Part shown: positions 11,301-22,595 of the stretch, piece after piece | Position numbering within the stretch: position 1 is the first letter of the stretch | Layout of the letters: each line of letters starts with the position of its first letter | Source: Eledone cirrhosa | Taxonomy: Eukaryota; Mollusca; Cephalopoda; Octopoda; Eledonidae | Assembly: GCA_964016885.1 (NCBI GenBank) | Contig: OZ024742.1 | Location: 1,428,236 to 1,492,235, forward strand | Direction: 5' to 3' | DNA length: 64,000 nucleotides | Notes under the pieces: generated by a model | What the model saw: the letters and a program-made list of their open reading frames with translations, nothing else | Told to the model about the DNA's origin: nothing | The model's database searches: none | Program-made: the position numbers and the translations under genes

Positions 11301-13698
11301 GAACTCTCTGTGGAAGGAAGCTGCAGTAAAGGAAGACATTTCATTTTTGGTCTGCCTAATGCCAACCATTTGACAGCACTTACTGGGAACATTTTATTAT
11401 GATACTATCACTACCACCTTACAGGATGGATTGGTGGGTGATTTTCATTGTGGCACCGGTATTATAAGTTTATGACACTGGCGAGCTTGCTGTCTCATCC
11501 TTGGCCAAGCAAGGGAGGCAGTGATGGAAGTGGGAGGTAAATTACATGTTTGCCAGGGGTGGGGTGAGAGAAAGGTGGCCTTAAAGAGAGTGATGTTGAG
11601 GGCAAGAGAGTATCATTCCATGTTGGCATGGTTGGATGAGGAAGGGAGTGAGGAGGGATGTGAGTGTTGGGTGACAAGGTGTAGTCTTGAAGTGAAGGAA
11701 CTTCTGCCTACTAAATTTCATTGAAGAAAATTGTCAGCCCAAGACTATAGAAAAAGAAACTTGTTTAAGGTGCTGAGAAATGGGACTGAACCCTAAATTG
11801 AATATAACAAATATATATATATTTACCCTGTAGTTTCTTCTGGGGTTGAATCAATTCGTTCATTGAGAGACAGAAACATGGAATGGTTTGCAAAGTTTGA
11901 GGAAAGTTGATTATCTTCATTGTCAACATTAGTTGACATATCTTCCTCACAGACATTAGTTCCATGTGAAGAACCCATGGCAAAAAGATCATTTTCAGAG
12001 TTTCTGTTGTCATCTGAAGACAGTGTTGACATCAAGAAATCACCACTGACAGAATTTGCGGCACCAAAAATGTCATCAGATTCGATATCATCAAGATTAA
12101 TTCTCCTAACAATCATTTGTTTTCTGCTTTCCTTTGGTACAGCGGTATTTTTATTTTTAACACTACCAACAGCTTTACTTTGTTTATCTTTAGATTCTAC
12201 ATCTGTTGTCTCTTTATTATTTAATACCACATCTTCCATCTGTTTACTATTTAATTCTGCATCTGTTTTCTGTTCCTCTTTTGAGTTTACATCTGTTTTC
12301 TTCACCTTTCCAGCTACTTTATCTTCCACATTCACCCCACATGATATATCTTCATCAGATTTCATCAGAACAGAATCACTTTTAGAGTTACAGGCTTTTC
12401 TTTTCTTGTCAATATTTTCAGTCTGTTTTGTAGAATTGCGGTTGCCTTTTAGTGTGAAAGTCTTATCATCTGAGGAGACATTACCTTCCTCATCTTCCTC
12501 CTTTACATCTCTGTCATCATCATGACAGTCACTTGAAATTTCACTAGTTTTTTTATCAAGAAAGTTAGATATCAAAGCCTTCTTTGCTCGAATATTGATT
12601 TTCTTTTCTGCTTTACTTTTAGTGTTTTTGTTGTTCTTAATCTGACGCCCAGTACTTTGTGACTGGAGGAAAGCAGCTAAGGATTTCCAGTCAGGATGAT
12701 TCTCCCGGAATTCAGACACAGACTTCTGAAGTTTCGGTTCATTTGCAAATCGCGCTAACGTCCGACACTCAATAGTCTGGAATCCCTGTAAAATTCAATC
12801 CCCAAAAATGTTAATATACTTGATAACCCTATCATGGCCATATTTCTAATAAATTACACTATTACACTAGCTTTGAAAATAATAAAGAATTTGGAAAGAC
12901 CTATAATAAATTAACCAACATTTTCATTATTAAGTTAATTTTTGGAACATATACTAAGTGTCTCAAAAAAATTAGATATCATTTGAGATGTAAATATTCC
13001 AGGAACTATTAAGTCTAGGACGAGACTGAGCAGGATTAATGTTGAGCACATAAGATTTATTCCTCAAAATTTGAATGAGAAATTCAAAGGATGTGAATTC
13101 CATGAATGATTTCTGGGATATTTACATCTCAAATAATATATAATATTTTGAAACAACCTGTATTAACATAAGTTTCTTGCATAAATCTATGATGGATGAT
13201 ATTAATTTAAATATAAAGATTTTAAAATGAGAGGTTTCATATCTTAGAACCAAGAGGATCAATAAAATAAGTATCAGACATGAAAAAAATAGTTTTAGGG
13301 TAAATATCAGTGACTAAATCCCTTCAAGTACTCTAGCAAGGATGCACTCTAATTAAAGGAGTCTATAAAAATCAAGAAGTAAGAATAACAAATGATTTAA
13401 GATCTAAAAGTGAGATTTCTTTTAAATAATATAAATTAATACTAAAGGTAAGTAAAAAAGAAAGGTGTCATACCTTTGAACTAAGTTGAGCAAATGTGAA
13501 GGTGTTACCCAACACAAACCTAGAGATTGTGTCAGGCTTAACTTTCTGAAAAATAAAATAACATTCTAAATAAATCATTGAGGAAACTTAAGAAATAACA
13601 AATGTATGGAGTCAGTTTTTCTTGTTAAATATGGTAGGTAGACTTACTTGACACAAAGACCAAATCTCAGTATTATATATATACATACACATATACAT

Positions 13699-13744
<46 letters not shown>

Positions 13745-16700
13745 TAAATAACAGATTAAAGTTTAAGCAAAGAATCGCTGCTTTCACCCTTAATGGGATC
13801 TTCTGAAACTAACAAAGTCAATCTGTAAATGCAGAACTGGATATTTCAAAAAACGTTGCAACCGGAGGAAGACAGGAAGACGATACTTTGGTTCGTGGAA
13901 ACGTTCGCTGGCAAAGAACGGGAAAAAACGAATAATACGTCATTAATAGGAGCGGTGAAAAACAATTACGCGCAAAGACAGAACCACGTATTGTATTTAT
14001 TTACTTTGTTCTTAACTCTGTAGCGGAGATTCATTTGGTCTCCTAGTTAGAATTTTAGTCTACGACTTCTGCTATACCATTTACGTGGTTTTGTCTTTGC
14101 GTGCTATTGTTCTCCACGCTCCACATATGACTTATTATCTTCGTTTTTTCTTTCATTGCCAGAGAACGTCTCTATGCACCACCTAAGAGAACATTAGTCT
14201 ACGACCTCTTTTATACCATAAACGTGGTTCTGTCTTTGCGCGTAATTGTTTTTCACCGCTCCTATTAATGACGTATTATTCGTTTTTTCCCGTTCTTTGC
14301 CAGCGAACGTTTCCACGAACCAAAGTATCATCTTCCTGTCTTCCTCCGGTTGCAACGTTTTTTGAAATATCCAGTTCTGCGTTTACAGATTGACTTTGTT
14401 AGTTTCAGAAGATCCCGTTAAGGGTGAAAGCAGCGATTCTTTGCTTAAACTTTAATCTGTTATTCTAATAAATATTTGCTCTACGGTTCTTATATATTTG
14501 ATATATATTTATCCTTATCGAGCCCTCTTTGGATTTTAGTCTTCAAATTTATTATTATTACTATATATATATATATATATATACATACACATCCATATAA
14601 AGTGTGAAACTAATAGGACTTTTTGTACCTCTGTTTTGTTGTTTCCCTGAACTATATATATCATCACCGTTTAACGTCAATTTTACCACACTTGCATGGG
14701 TTAGACAGGGTCGTCCACGCTAGGGGGTGAGTCTGGGCAGGTTGGCTATGTGTCGCACCTTGCTCCGGTGAGGACTGTAAATTGGCTGGGTATTTTTATA
14801 GCTGGATTCCCTTCCTCACACCAACCACATTTACAGAGTGGAACTGGATAGCTCCGTTATGAGGAGGGACAGACCAGTTGGCAGTGCCAAACCTGTCTCG
14901 GAGCCCGAGCCATCACACGGTGGAATTATAGCTTTGGAGCCCACTACTGGATAGCATCAATATGAGCCTAACTCATCTCACAGCATAGCCACAGTTTTGG
15001 GGCCCAGTACTGGATGACACCACTATGATGAGGGTCAGGTGAGGAACCACAGTTTGGGAGCCAGTCGTTGGATGGCACCACTATGAGAAGGGACAGGCCA
15101 GTTGGCTGCACCGAACCCCTCTCACAGCGGTACCCCAGTTTCGAATCAGATCTAATAATAAAGACAGTCTGATAGTGTTGACTAATAACATAGACATCAG
15201 ATCTGATCCTGGATCAGATCTGATCTTGGATCAATTCAGATCCAATGCCAGATCAGATCCGATAATAAACGCAGTCTGATTGATCACGGATAAGATCCAA
15301 TGCCAGATTAGATTCAACAATACAGGCAGAGTGTTGAATAATAATACAGAACCAGATCCGATCCCGGATCTGTTCAGACCTGATGCCATATCAGATCCGA
15401 TAATAAACGCAGTCTGATTGTGTTAAAAATGATATAGAGATCAGATAATACAGGCAGTCTGACAGTTTTGACTAATGATGCAGACATCAGATCTGATAAT
15501 ACAGGCAGTTTGATAGTGTTGACTAATACTATGATATATATATATGTGTGTGTATGTGTGTATGCACATCCATCGAAGCATGCTTTGTTTGACATGGTTT
15601 TTTCAGCTGGATGCCCTTCCTAACAACAATCATTTTACAGGGTGTACTTGGTGTATTTTAACAAAGGACAAACACAGCCAAACAGCTCTCTCTCACCTGC
15701 ACATACTGATATATCTACCACCAGTAGTTTAGTGGACATCACCTAATTCTTGAGACCCTCAGAGCAGCTGATGTTTTCACAGTTGTGTAGATGAGGGGGT
15801 GAATTTCTCTTGTTTAGACATGAATATGTATTGGTTTCCTTCCATTCAGACCAACACAAATATAAATGTTATTAACATTAATTAATTAATGTATATTTTA
15901 TATATAATTACCTTCAAGGCAGTTATTTCTTTTAATAATGAATCGGAGTTTGTTTTGTTTTTCTCAATATTCGTTGCTTTTTCATTGCTGTAATAAATAT
16001 TTGGTACAAAGAATAAATAATCAGAAAATTATTATATTACTAATCATAATCGTTCTTGTCTGTTTTTCCACACTTGAATGGGATGGACAGGAAATCCCTT
16101 GAAATTCTTGATTATTTTCAAAATTATTTAAAAACCATAGACAATGTCTTTCATTAGAAATATAGTAACTAAATATGAAAAACACAAAATTCTAAAAAAT
16201 CTAAAGTCTGCCTCAAGCTCAGAGGCTGATCAAGCCAGTGCTTAATCTATTTTCCATGGCATTAAATGATATAGTACAAGACTCTCTCCTGGACAGGGAC
16301 ACCAGTCCATCACAGGGTTAAACCACCAGCTTTTGCTGGTAATCATTTTCAGCTGAGTATACAAACAACCCAGTCGAGGAATGGAACCCAAGACATTATG
16401 GTCATAAGTCCAACATCCTTACCACTAAGCCATAGAGACATCTACATTTATACTTTTACTGACTCTTCAGTTGTGTTAAAGACATAACTTCTTTAGTGTT
16501 GATGAGATGACAAAACAAATCCATTACACCCTGTATAGTGGTTGGTTGTAGAAAGGATTTCCAAACATAGAAAGCTCACCAAACAAAGGGTTGAGAGGAT
16601 TCCTTAGTTTTGTCAAAGACATGACAACCTCCCTAGAGTTGGTGCCATAATAAATGCATCTAGTGCACTCTGTAGGGTGTGGGAATGTATGTAAATGAGA

Positions 16701-18035
16701 TGCAGTCCCCAACCTATCTGAGAGGTTAGTAGCTCTAAATACTAACTTGGTCTATGATGACCCATCCAACCTTTGCTAACAGGGATAAATGTACATTAAA
16801 TGATGACATTTCTTCATAATTTAGAAAATCAAAACAAAATAAAAAAAAGTTAAATGCAAAAATTGACAAAGTTTCTGTTAAATGAAAGGAAAACTTACGT
16901 TTTATTATTCAACTGTTTTAACTGTCGAATCAATTTGGCCAAAACATGGGACTTAGATTTCTTAGTTATCTGTCGCATTGTGACAATCTATAAAAACAAA
17001 ATAAAACCAATTATAGTTAGAAATAAATATTGTGCTGGTGACATGACAAAAAGCACCCAGTCCACTCTGTAAGGTAGTCAGTTATGTTGGTGACATGACA
17101 AAAAGCACCCAGTCCACATTGTAAGGTGATCGTGCTGGTGACGTGACAAAAAGCGCCCAGTTCACGCTGTAAAGTGGTCATGCTGGTGACATAACAAAAA
17201 GTACCCAGCCTTCTGAGTGGAACTGGAAAGATAGTGTATACAGAAGGAATAATTGTTTCTAATTTAGGTACAAGGACAGCAATTTTAGAGGAAGGAAAAG
17301 TTGATTAAATCAACAATAGTACTTTATTTTATCTACTCTTTTCGTTTTCTTCGCCCACTTATTCCTGGGAGGCGGGGTCGTTGGAACAGAGTCCTCGTTC
17401 ACGCCTTCAAATCAGTCCTGCCAGAAGCAACTATCTTCAATTTATTCGGCTGGATCCCCAAGCGAGACCAGCCAAGCTCATGGATGTTATCCAACCATCT
17501 TACTCGCACTCCACCTCTGGGTCTCCTGCCGGTTGGTTTTGCACTTGAAATCTGTCCCGCAATTCTTTCCTAAGACATTCTAACTGTAGTTATATCTACA
17601 TAAAATTCAACTCCATCCCTAAAGTGGTATCACTGAAAATAGATCTCCTTTTAAGAAAAGTAAAATATCTCGCCCGTTCGTATTGCCAGAGGTTTGAGGA
17701 GCAAAATACACATCTCACCTCCAACCCTACGTGAATGAACGATGAATCGGAGGAGGTATTTTCAAAGATTAAATGTCAAATTGAACTATTGTGTATATAC
17801 ATAATGAATCTGGTAAACTAGACGAAATATTTTCGTTTATTTATTTCGAGAACTAATGTCAACAATTTCCAAACGAACTACACGTGGTAACAAGCAATGA
17901 TGGAATACATACCTTATTGTTTAAAGCCACTTTATCCAAAGATGACTCTTCTCCAAACTGTTTGACTACATCTTTTGAGGTGTTTTCTTCCTTAGAAACC
18001 ACACCCCCCTGTTTTATAGTATCTCCAGAAGCCAT
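8262..18035 (-). CDS. SRFBP1: SRFBP1 / BUD22-like nuclear protein, complete, seven exons
   Basis: Exons in transcript order: 18035-17913, 16987-16899, 15987-15912, 13545-13474, 12785-11827, 9684-9281, 8374-8262. All have AG/GT ends and agreeing phases; total 611 residues (human ~429). Residues 44-71 ([20 protein letters not shown]) match the human N-terminal helix. [20 protein letters not shown] and the following [18 protein letters not shown] match the 'K.D..T..A.....FE' core. Residues ~160-440 are charged and Ser/Asp-rich. Residues ~441-530 form a Gly/Arg-rich block. The end, [12 protein letters not shown] ... [12 protein letters not shown], is nearly identical to human. Known roles: SRF-binding co-factor in animals; Bud22 in yeast acts in small-subunit ribosome assembly. 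Probably nuclear/nucleolar (inference). Shares an upstream region with DCTN3. Confidence 0.94.
8429..8649 (-). repeat. OR1-type SINE with perfect 16-bp target-site duplication
   Basis: SINE body at 8442-8630, minus strand (head GGGCGGTGGATTGGCAGTAT, B-box GTTCAAATCCCGC, tail TGGCCTTGTGCC...AACAATTA). Flanked by TGATTGTTAACATAAT at 8429-8444 and 8634-8649. In the last intron of SRFBP1. Confidence 0.9.
8662..8800 (+). repeat. tRNA-Asp-derived SINE
   Basis: 8662-8733 folds as tRNA-Asp: acceptor arm TCCTTGG/CCGGGGA with G discriminator, D-loop AGTGGTAAGT, anticodon loop CTGTCAC (GTC), T-loop TTCGATC. One mismatch each in the anticodon and T stems and no gap suggest a SINE head, not a working tRNA gene. 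The tail GCTCCAGCATGGCC...TGGCTGGAACAGGTAAAAGA recurs at 18659-18725 and 5668-5690. Confidence 0.75.
8876..9035 (+). repeat. OR2-like SINE, diverged
   Basis: TTTAGTGGTTAGAGAGTTAG (A-box), GTGAGTTCGATTCCCAG (B-box), then CTTGAACAAGACACTTTATT: same layout as the better copies at 30409 and 53072. Confidence 0.75.
9281..9684 (-). CDS. SRFBP1: SRFBP1 exon 6 (RGG/GGFNRG-rich)
   Basis: 404 bp, acceptor CTTTTAG, donor GTAAGC, in phase with both neighbours. Starts [20 protein letters not shown], then repeats of [23 protein letters not shown] and [10 protein letters not shown], ending in an Asn/Lys-rich stretch. RGG boxes usually bind RNA and are arginine-methylated. No such block is present in the human protein as I recall it. 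Confidence 0.85.
9752..10497 (-). mobile_element. 5'-truncated RTE-like LINE copy with internal duplication
   Basis: Minus strand: starts in the LINE C-terminus ([20 protein letters not shown], frame open to LT), then 3' UTR and (GAT)n tail at 9752-9774. The 3' UTR has a 112-bp tandem duplication (GTCTGGCGGGTTTTCTACAG at 9864 and 9976). Inserted in AT-rich sequence; TATTGTATATACATTATGTG occurs on both sides (9709 and 10514). In the SRFBP1 intron between exons 5 and 6. Confidence 0.9.
10549..11200 (+). mobile_element. Tc1/mariner-like transposon relic
   Basis: 652 bp with ~28-bp terminal inverted repeats (CAGGGTGTCCATAAAGTACC / CAGGGTGTCCATAAAATCTC) and a TA on each side. At about 10795-10955 a decayed transposase reads [11 protein letters not shown] ... 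[14 protein letters not shown], the classic second/third acidic region of mariner transposases, with stops and frameshifts. Dead; lies in the SRFBP1 intron. Confidence 0.88.
11203..11826. other. Intron remainder, no gene
   Basis: Contains a LINE 3'-UTR scrap near 11350 (GGTCTGCCTAATGCCAACCA) and a G-rich unique stretch at 11500-11700. Short ORFs are present on both strands but have no homology I recognise. Confidence 0.4.
11827..12785 (-). CDS. SRFBP1: SRFBP1 exon 5 (large, charged)
   Basis: 959 bp, acceptor TTTTACAG, donor GTAAAT. Starts [20 protein letters not shown], continues [19 protein letters not shown], then a ~260-residue low-complexity stretch rich in Lys, Asp, Ser and Asn with repeated 'KQ...VESK' motifs. 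The minus-strand frame is open throughout. Confidence 0.9.
12786..13473. other. SRFBP1 intron, nothing recognised
   Basis: AT-rich sequence. A weak palindrome around 12970-13160 (ATTAGATATCATTTGAGATG against CATCTCAAATAATATATAAT) suggests an old foldback. No coding signal. Confidence 0.4.
13474..13545 (-). CDS. SRFBP1: SRFBP1 exon 4
   Basis: 72 bp, acceptor TTTTTCAG, donor GTATGA. Reads [20 protein letters not shown] then LSSK; corresponds to ELKPDIVTKSALGDDINFEK in human. Confidence 0.88.
13740..14473. mobile_element. Large foldback element with ~255-bp inverted arms
   Basis: Left arm 13740-13996 and right arm 14222-14473 are near-perfect reverse complements (AACAGATTAAAGTTTAAGCA, GCTGCTTTCACCC, GGATCTTCTGAAACTAAC, CGTTGCAACCGGAGGAAGAC). 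Part of the right arm is also repeated directly at about 14055-14180. The outer ~55 bp equals both halves of the short element at 31618-31722, so both belong to one family. No transposase is seen. In the SRFBP1 intron between exons 3 and 4. Confidence 0.88.
14655..15530. repeat. LINE-tail-derived and GATCTGAT-rich degenerate tandem repeats
   Basis: 14655-14850 is a LINE-type 3' UTR, minus orientation (ATCATCACCGTTTAACGTCA). 14840-15130 has three or four degenerate ~100-bp copies (GGATGGCACCACTATGAGAA, GGGACAGGCCAGTTGGC). 15130-15525 has irregular copies of AGATCTGATAATACAGGCAG with TCTGATAGTGTTGACTAAT. Confidence 0.65.
15912..15987 (-). CDS. SRFBP1: SRFBP1 exon 3
   Basis: 76 bp, acceptor ATTACAG, donor GTAATT. 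Reads [20 protein letters not shown] then ITALK; matches the LLEEIHAMK helix of the family. Confidence 0.86.
15988..16898. other. SRFBP1 intron with old SINE (16275-16432, minus)
   Basis: 16275-16432 reads as an OR2-type SINE body and head, minus strand (CCAGTCCATCACAGGGTTAA, CCACCAGCTTTTGCTGGTAA, ACCACTAAGCCATA). 16520-16795 is a diverged LINE-tail-like stretch (CTAACTTGGTCTATGATGAC), family shared with 30105-30215 and 47856-47942. Confidence 0.55.
16899..16987 (-). CDS. SRFBP1: SRFBP1 exon 2
   Basis: 89 bp from acceptor TTATAG to donor GTAAGT. Reads [20 protein letters not shown] then RQLKQLNNK; aligns with the human [20 protein letters not shown] region. Confidence 0.88.
17040..17215. repeat. 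Four tandem ~50-bp copies of LINE 3'-UTR segment
   Basis: Repeats of GTGACATGACAAAAAGCACC + CAGTCCACTCTGTAAGGT, the same phrase that occurs singly in the LINE and SINE tails. Confidence 0.75.
17255..17912. other. SRFBP1 first intron: SINE scrap, then diverged repeat
   Basis: 17255-17340 is the tail of an OR1 SINE, minus (AATTGTTTCTAATTTAGGTA, GTACTTTATTTTATC). 17340-17580 contains a dispersed segment (CTCCTGCCGGTTGGTTTTG) with a weaker relative at 57985-58090 on the same strand. The rest shows nothing. Confidence 0.45.
17913..18035 (-). CDS. SRFBP1: SRFBP1 exon 1
   Basis: ATG at 18035-18033; 41 codons ([20 protein letters not shown], ending VALNNK) then donor GTATGT. It is the first ATG of the open frame; upstream in frame is AT-rich non-coding. 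Poorly conserved segment. Confidence 0.82.
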
Positions 18036-18841
18036 ATTAAGAGATTTTAATGAAAATTACATTCATTAAATTAAAACAACACAAATTACGGCCATTTTAA
18101 TTTTATATGCGAAACTAAGCCTAGACATAAATAGACGTATATTGTGGAAATCGATGTATATATATATATATAACCTAATTGTTATCTTAGTACTACATTT
18201 TTTTCGTTTTATTAAAAATATGGATGTAATTTAAAATAGCATAGTTTTACTAATTTCAATTAATTTTCGTACCACTGCTGAAGTTAATATTCTCTATAGT
18301 CAGCCATGAAGTTAGATAACTCTGCCAGTCTCTAAATAATAGCCTCTAACACATATCATTACTGGTAACTTTTATATGAACGTCTTCAGAATATAATCCA
18401 ATAGAAGTAATTTAGAGTCGGTAACATGGAAAATGTTTTGACAATCTAAATTCAAATAAAGGAGGACAGTATTCTCAATTAACGTTTATACGCGCGCACA
18501 TCTTGTAGACAACGAAATCGAAATCATTGAATATCGATTTAAACCCTTATATATATATAAGTATGGCTTCTGTTATCTAAGTTTAAAACAGTTCCACAGT
18601 TTTTTTTTAGTGGGGTAGAAGACATAATGTTCGGGATCCTTGAACATTTTCTACAACAGCAAGGGGGTGCCCCAGCATGACCACAGTCATAAGACTGAAA
18701 CCAGTTAAAAGAATAACATAATTCTATGAAGCAGTGTTGAGGAGAATACATGGCTGGTTGTTGAAGTAGACAAGCGTTAAACGAGCTGGGGGAGGGAACA
18801 GAAAAGAGTTGTCTCCCTTGATTGCACGTCATTAGAAAAAG
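18036..18841. promoter_or_regulatory. Shared upstream region of SRFBP1 (-) and DCTN3 (+)
   Basis: Only 806 bp separate the two start codons, which face away from each other, so a bidirectional promoter is likely. No TATA box or GC island is obvious. The region includes a SINE tail at 18659-18725 (GCCCCAGCATGACCACAGTC). Confidence 0.5.
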
Positions 18842-18940
18842 ATGGCGGCTATATCAGAATCTGACATTCTTGAGAAACGGATCGGAATATTGGAACATTT
18901 GGTGTTTGGATTGTCTGATAAGGACACTGAATATCCAAAG
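18842..18940 (+). CDS. DCTN3: DCTN3 exon 1
   Basis: ATG in context AAAAAGATGG; 33 codons then donor GTAAGT. Contains the heptad-like [15 protein letters not shown] of the p24 N-terminus. Confidence 0.85.
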
Positions 18941-21900
18941 GTAAGTTAAATTTGGAATAGAGGAGGGCTTCTTTGTTTTTAGGTACGTAAAATTGAAGCA
19001 TCCAGACGTAAAAGTATTACATATGATAAGATATTCGTGTTAACTGCAATTATAGACGAAATGGAAATATTGTCTTGGAAATAATTTTTGATGTACAGAA
19101 AATAACTTGAAATATAAAACATCTGGAAAAATAATGATTTTTTTGTTTAATGAATCTGGGTTAATTTGGTGCGAATTTCATATTTAATAAATGAATCAAC
19201 GCATAACAGTTGTATTCACAGGATAGATTTGACTCAGAATAATTATTTCCTACAGGATATTCACAAGATAATGTTTATATACAGCTGACTTTCTTATATA
19301 TATAATATTAATTCACAATTAAAGTGACGCGATATATTATACGTACCTAGAACGAAATATACCTGCATAAGTAAACGGTGCAGGGGCGGATGATGCGAGG
19401 AAAACATTCAGTTGTATATTTCACAATTATTTATTTCATCAGTGGCGATCATTAATTATAGCATCCCACTTTCACTGTATCAAGCTGTAGTTAGTATAAT
19501 TAATTTATTTTACGTTATGTTACAGTTCTCTCAGTAAGTGAAGATGTTTTGGGCGGGTACTCTTTCAGTATTGGTACGTTAATTGTTATTGATATGTTAA
19601 TTAAGATTCATTATGCTAGTAAGGCACTATACCTCACCCACGGTGACATGCTCCAGTATGGCCTATCCACGCAACCCCTGCATGTGAATCTTTTCAGTAG
19701 AGTGTGCATACTCTCCACGCATTCCATTTTGTAACACCTAATGTATTTTCCGTGTATAAATCCACGTGTGTATCTCGTACTTCTCTGATGTATGTACTCT
19801 CATATGCATACACGTTTCTTTATTTTATATAGGATAGAAGAGGTCCTTGACAAACTGGACTAGGGTATCAACATTGATGGGGTCACTGGAGGGGCGCCGT
19901 AGTGATATACATCGTGTCTTTTATTTCATTTTTTGTTTGGTTTATAGTTTGTTGTGTGAAGAATACCAGGTACTTTACTAATATTGAAGTCCGTATGTTC
20001 TCATGTTTTTCATGTGTGTTAAATAATAGTTCATAAAGTCACGTTAATTATTACATTCTTTCAGTTTGCTCCACCAGAAAGTTCTCCCATATTTGTAAGT
20101 ACTTTGTCCAGAAAAAAAAAAGCTTCATTTGCTATAAATTATAAAATACTGTCTGCATTTAATTTATCTAAAAATATATTATATATATTTTTGTATATAT
20201 TTATATTTTGTCACTACTTTTGTTGTTGCTCTTGTACTTTAGCAACCCTACTTTTCATTTCACATTACTATACTCAGCTGAAAATGAGTACCAACGTAGC
20301 TGGGGGTTTAAACCATTAGCATTTAAAGCGGCCGTATCCGGCCAGAATTCTCTCACCTCTTTCTGTTATAACTGGCCGTAATCAGCTACTCATACCGACG
20401 TTAGGGTATTGTTCTCAATCTCGTAGATTAGATATTATGTGAGATAATTGTGTAAGATAAAGCCTTTACCACAAAAATACAATAGTATATATAGAGTAAT
20501 GTAAATGCTAAAGGGTTAACCTTGCAATGGACTGGCATCCTGTCCGGGGGGGGGGGGGGTGTCTTGTACTATCAGTCGCTTCACGCTATAGAAACTGGAA
20601 TAAGCACCAGTCTGATGAGTATTCGGGCTTGATACAGACTTTAACCCTGTGATGAATTGGCATCATTTCATCGGGGAAGTCTTCTACTCTATCACTCCAT
20701 GCTACAAAGACTGGAATATGTACCAGGCTTGAGACACTTTAGACTTCAGACATTCAAATTGCTGCAGAGCTTATCAGTTTCAATGACAAGTTTTCTTACC
20801 TGGGCAATCATTTTTCAGAAGGAGAAGGGCCTGTTGGTTAGGGTGTTGGACACACAATCATAAAGTTGTAGGTTCGATTCCTAGAGCAGATGGCTCTGTT
20901 TGTTCTTCTGGAATTCATGATGCTTAAAGCCTCAGTAGTCAAGCAAAACAGTCAGCATCACCTTGATTATTGCTCTGCACTTTACATGATTGTTTGGGGT
21001 GTTGACAACATTGGATGTTTCCACTATAATGACTGCTTTCTGGATCAAAGCCATACACCCACATCTCATATCCTGTTGTCATGGTATTCAGATCCTGTGC
21101 CGAGTAAATAGTATAGCACCTCACACTTTGGCTGCCTAACAGCAACTGACCTATCCTCTGAGCTTGCCAAACACCACACACACAGGAATATATGCACTTT
21201 TGGCTCCCTAATGCACTGGAAAAAATAAAGTTGAATATTTATTCAACAGACCTCATTAAATATATTTATTGTCTTCTTGGAGAGTAGAAAGAATACACAC
21301 ACACACACACACACACACAGAACACACACAGTCACACTCACAACACACACACCACACACACAAACAGAACACACAGTCACAACACACACACCACACACAC
21401 ACACAGAACACACAGTCACAACACACACTCACAACACACACCACACACGACACACACAACGCACACACACAATACACTCATACAATACACACACACACAC
21501 AATACATACATACACACACACACAATACACATGCACACAATACATACATACACACACACAATACATATCCACACACACACAATACATATACCCACATACA
21601 TTGATATCTATTTGTATCGTTCTCCAAAGAACTTTGTGCCATTAATAGTTTGACAGAAACATCTTATTTCTTCAACTGCTGTCTTTTATATTCTTCAGAC
21701 TTTTCTCTGCTTCAATGTCTTCTTACCATTTTGTTTTGTACTTTTTTGTTGGTTATGGTGTTGGGCTGATGATTGTAAAATTGTGAAGTTGACTGAGAAA
21801 CACATTGTGTCCTTGAGCAAGTCATTTTATTTCATATTGCTTCAGTATATTCAGTTGGATAAAATAAGTAGCTCTGTGATAACTCTGGTGGTAAATTGTA

Positions 21901-22563
21901 TTGATGTTTGCCTTTCTTCTGGACACCATTGGTGGTGTGGAGAGGCACAACTGTCATGCAGAGAGGTAACTGTTGGTCTTCTGCTGAACACCTTGCCCGG
22001 GCTTGTTCATAGAAGAGGAACTTTCCAGTTGAAACCCCACGATGATCACTGAAAGGAGGCCTAGGGTCATCATTTTATCTCTCAAAGACTTCAGTAATGA
22101 AGAGATAACTTAAATTTAAAATGTTTGTTTTCTCCTATTATATTCCTGTTGAAATAATGTCTCCTTTAATGAATGATCACAGGAGCAGGGATTGTTCTAC
22201 CTTATATGGTAAACTGAACATTGTTTTATATATATAGGTGTTAGGAAGGGCACCCAGCCATAGAAAACCTGCCAGATAGTCCTATATGAGCGAGACACGG
22301 TCACCTGACCAAGCTTGCCTCAAGTGGGACAACTTCCATCTAACCCATGCTAGCGTGGAAGATGGATGTTAAACGTAGATGATGATGATGATGAGTGTGT
22401 GTGCAGGACAGGAGGCTGCACTGGTATGGACATGTGATGCACATGGATGATAATTGGTGGATTAAGAAGTGCCAAGTAATTATTATGGATAGATGTAAAT
22501 TTACTTAATTGTTTTAATAGAAAGCTGCTCTAGATAAGCCCCCCCCCCCCACCCACCTCTCTT

Positions 22564-22595
<32 letters not shown>

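Noticed and set aside
11920..12525. 201-codon plus-strand ORF
   Set aside because: Antisense shadow of SRFBP1 exon 5, which has homology and splice signals.
13829..14023. 64-codon ORF in the foldback
   Set aside because: Lies in the inverted arm and has no transposase motif.
17301..17573. 90-codon ORF starting in a SINE scrap
   Set aside because: Begins in SINE sequence and runs into a dispersed repeat; no conserved domain.
21256..21645. Thr/His- and Cys/Val-rich ORFs
   Set aside because: Frames of (CA)n on both strands.
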